From: an uncultured Clostridia bacterium
GTDB lineage: Bacteria > Bacillota > Clostridia > Christensenellales > UBA1242
DNA length: 5,357 bases
Assembly: GCA_947625955.1 (NCBI GenBank)
Contig: CANQQH010000077.1
Span: forward strand, 1-5,357
Direction: 5' to 3'
The position numbers were made by a program, and so were the translations under genes. Below, piece after piece: positions 3,463 to 5,357 of this stretch. Position 1 is the stretch's first letter, and each line of letters opens with the position of its first letter. The notes below the pieces were generated by a model that worked only from the letters and a program-made list of their open reading frames with translations, was not told the DNA's origin and ran no database searches.

Positions 3463-5357
3463 ATGGAAGAAGAAAGTTATATTTTGAACAATTTGAGCAC
3501 GGAGCAAAGGATTCCCGCATCGGTGGTTGAGGGGCCAGTTTTGGTCACTGCAGGAGCAGGCAGCGGGAAAACTCGCATGCTCACGCACAGAATCGCGCAC
3601 CTTTGCAAAGACAAGGGCGTTGCTCCATATAATATTTTGGCGATCACCTTCACAAACAAGGCGGCAAACGAAATGAAAACCCGTCTTGAAGGGATGATAG
3701 ACGACGCCTCGCAAATGTGGATTTGCACTTTTCACTCAATGTGTTCCAAAATTTTGAGGCGCGATATATCGCTTCTTGGTTCCTACACGCCAAATTTTTC
3801 CATCTACACAGATGTTGAGAAAACGCGAACAATAAAGCGTTTGCTTGAAAACAAAGAAACGAACATCACCGCCGACACAATCTCGTGGCACATCTCAAAC
3901 GCCAAGAACCATTTGCTCGACCCTGATGAATACTCGAAGAATATTTTCGACCCACGCAAGCGCGACATCATCACAAGAGTTTATGCCGAGTATGAAAAAG
4001 AGCTCAAAAAGTGCAACGCTCTTGATTTCGACGACCTTCTCAACAAGACCTACGAACTTTTCACAACGCACAGCGACACGCTTGAATACTACCAGCGCAA
4101 GTTCAAATTTATTCATGTTGACGAGTTCCAAGACACGAACCGCTCGCAATATGAACTTGTGAAGCTTCTGGCAAAGGCTACTAACAACATCTTCGTTGTT
4201 GGTGATGAGGACCAGTGCATTTACTCATGGCGCGGGGCAGAGGTTGCCAATGTTCAAAACTTCATTGAGGACTTTGAGGGCGTTCAAGTTTTCAAGCTCG
4301 AACAAAACTACCGCTCTTCAAAAAAAATTCTTGATGCCGCAAACCTTATCATCAAAAAGAATCATAACAGGCTTGAAAAAAAGCTTTGGACTGAAAACGA
4401 AGAGGGAACAAAAATTGAGTTCAACACAACCTACAACGATTCGGAAGAGGCTGAATATATTGCAGGAACAATCAAGAGCCTGGTTGCGTTTGGCTATAAG
4501 TATAGCGATTTTGCGATTCTCATGCGCGTTAACGCTTTCTCGCGTGCAATTGAAGAAAAAATGATAACCTATGGAATCCCATACAAATTGTATGGCGGTT
4601 TCAAATTCTTTGAGCGAAAAGAAATAAAAGACGTTCTTGCGTATCTCAGGCTCATTCACAACCCTCACGACGATGAGGCAACTCGCCGCATGCTCACTTT
4701 TCCAAAGCGCGGAATAGGTGAGGCAACCATTGCGCAGATCTCTGTTGTTGCCGACGAGAGCGGAACCAGTATGTTCAATGCCATCATGCAGCAAAAACTC
4801 GGTTCGGCGAACAAGAAACTTGATGGAGTGAGAACGCTCTTTGAAGACCTCATTTCAAAGCAAGACAAGATGCCACTCTATGAGTTTGTTGAGTATCTAA
4901 TTAGCACCGTCAACTTCAAGGAAGCGATTTCAAACAAGACCGACGAAGATGTCAACAAGCAAATGAACATCGACGATTTCTTGCTCTCGGTCAAGGAATA
5001 TGCCGACGCCAATCCAACGGCAAATCTTGAAGAATACTTGCAATCCATAACGCTGATGCGAGATATCGACAGCCTCAACGAAGAGGATGACTTTGTCAAC
5101 CTCATCACAATCCACGCAGCAAAAGGTCTTGAATTTAATGTTGTTTTCATCGTTGGCCTAAACGATGGTCTGTTTCCACTTTCAAGGGCAATCAACAGCT
5201 CGGATGAAAATGAGCTCGAAGAGGAACGACGCCTGATGTATGTTGCAATAACGCGTGCAAAGAAGAGGCTATTTTTGTCGCGCTCAAAAACCAGATTTAG
5301 TTTTGAAACCAAACGAACAGAATACACCGTTCCTTCAAGATTTTTGAAAGAACTTGG
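3463..5357 (+). CDS. pcrA: ATP-dependent 3'-5' DNA helicase PcrA/UvrD, C-terminus cut by window edge
   Basis: This SF1A helicase unwinds DNA with ATP in nucleotide-excision and mismatch repair, removes RecA filaments, and resolves replication-transcription conflicts; PcrA is the Gram-positive form. The frame stays open for 631 codons to the edge. Motifs in order: Q motif LSTEQ (11-15); Walker A GAGSGKT (31-37, Lys36); Ia TFTNKAANEM (62-71); Ib TFHSMC (89-94); II VDEFQDTN (219-226, with D220 and E221); III GDEDQCIYSWRGA (247-259); IV LEQNYRSS (279-286, Arg284); YGGFKFFERKEIKD (377-390); V TIHAAKGLEF (549-558); VI EERRLMYVAITRAKKRL (587-603, Arg598). All catalytic positions look intact. Comparison with relatives of roughly 720-750 residues suggests about 100 residues are missing, including the C-terminal tail that in PcrA contacts RNA polymerase. 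ATG 3463 is the only possible start, because an in-frame TAA lies at 3445-3447. ligA often follows pcrA in Bacillota, but that region is outside the window. Confidence 0.95.
   Translation, partial: MEEESYILNNLSTEQRIPASVVEGPVLVTAGAGSGKTRMLTHRIAHLCKDKGVAPYNILAITFTNKAANEMKTRLEGMIDDASQMWICTFHSMCSKILRRDISLLGSYTPNFSIYTDVEKTRTIKRLLENKETNITADTISWHISNAKNHLLDPDEYSKNIFDPRKRDIITRVYAEYEKELKKCNALDFDDLLNKTYELFTTHSDTLEYYQRKFKFIHVDEFQDTNRSQYELVKLLAKATNNIFVVGDEDQCIYSWRGAEVANVQNFIEDFEGVQVFKLEQNYRSSKKILDAANLIIKKNHNRLEKKLWTENEEGTKIEFNTTYNDSEEAEYIAGTIKSLVAFGYKYSDFAILMRVNAFSRAIEEKMITYGIPYKLYGGFKFFERKEIKDVLAYLRLIHNPHDDEATRRMLTFPKRGIGEATIAQISVVADESGTSMFNAIMQQKLGSANKKLDGVRTLFEDLISKQDKMPLYEFVEYLISTVNFKEAISNKTDEDVNKQMNIDDFLLSVKEYADANPTANLEEYLQSITLMRDIDSLNEEDDFVNLITIHAAKGLEFNVVFIVGLNDGLFPLSRAINSSDENELEEERRLMYVAITRAKKRLFLSRSKTRFSFETKRTEYTVPSRFLKEL

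Noticed and set aside
4318..4794. 158-codon minus-strand reading frame inside pcrA
   Set aside because: It is antisense to a gene with every SF1 helicase motif intact; its translation shows no domain. Other long minus-strand frames in rsmE, mtaB and pcrA are the same kind of shadow.
1..5357. Hidden mobile element, CRISPR array, tRNA/rRNA gene or defence system
   Set aside because: Reading both strands showed no spaced repeats, transposase motifs, cloverleaf-like segments or defence-type domains. The genes are core housekeeping ones.

Overview
The window looks like chromosomal core DNA from a low-GC Gram-positive bacterium (Bacillota), probably a clostridial or related lineage. This rests on gene order: the end of dnaJ, then rsmE, mtaB and rpsU, follows the Bacillota heat-shock/translation cluster (hrcA-grpE-dnaK-dnaJ-prmA-rsmE-mtaB-rpsU-yqeY). 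The style of the S21 protein and the AT-rich spacers agree. TGA is a stop codon and TGG encodes Trp, so the standard bacterial code fits. A finer placement is not possible from the sequence alone.

Layout, all genes on the + strand. (1) 1-167: the last 54 codons of dnaJ, closed by a strong intrinsic terminator (178-209). (2) 196-2255: an apparent two-gene operon, rsmE (16S rRNA U1498 methyltransferase) and mtaB (tRNA t6A methylthiotransferase), 6 nt apart, with its own promoter overlapping the dnaJ terminator. (3) 2256-2471: an AT-rich spacer with two small inverted repeats. (4) 2472-2748: a self-contained rpsU (S21) unit with a near-consensus promoter, an ideal ribosome binding site and an intrinsic terminator. 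(5) 2749-3050: about 300 nt without a supported gene, holding a second hairpin/T-tract terminator and a weak promoter region. (6) 3051-3398: a 115-residue soluble protein I do not recognise, with a perfect ribosome binding site. (7) 3417 to the right edge: an extended -10 promoter and the first 631 codons of a PcrA/UvrD-type DNA helicase, with all main SF1A motifs present and the C-terminal tail cut by the window edge.

How it fits together: dnaJ is protein folding; rsmE, mtaB and rpsU all serve the ribosome or tRNA decoding; pcrA serves DNA repair and replication-conflict resolution. prmA is not in its usual place between dnaJ and rsmE, yqeY is not after rpsU, and the cluster is cut into separate transcription units. 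At least three genes share an extended -10 element of the form TGC-TANAAT or similar.

I see no mobile element, CRISPR array, RNA gene or defence system. The most open questions are the 115-residue protein, the promoter architecture, and the ownerless terminator between rpsU and that gene.
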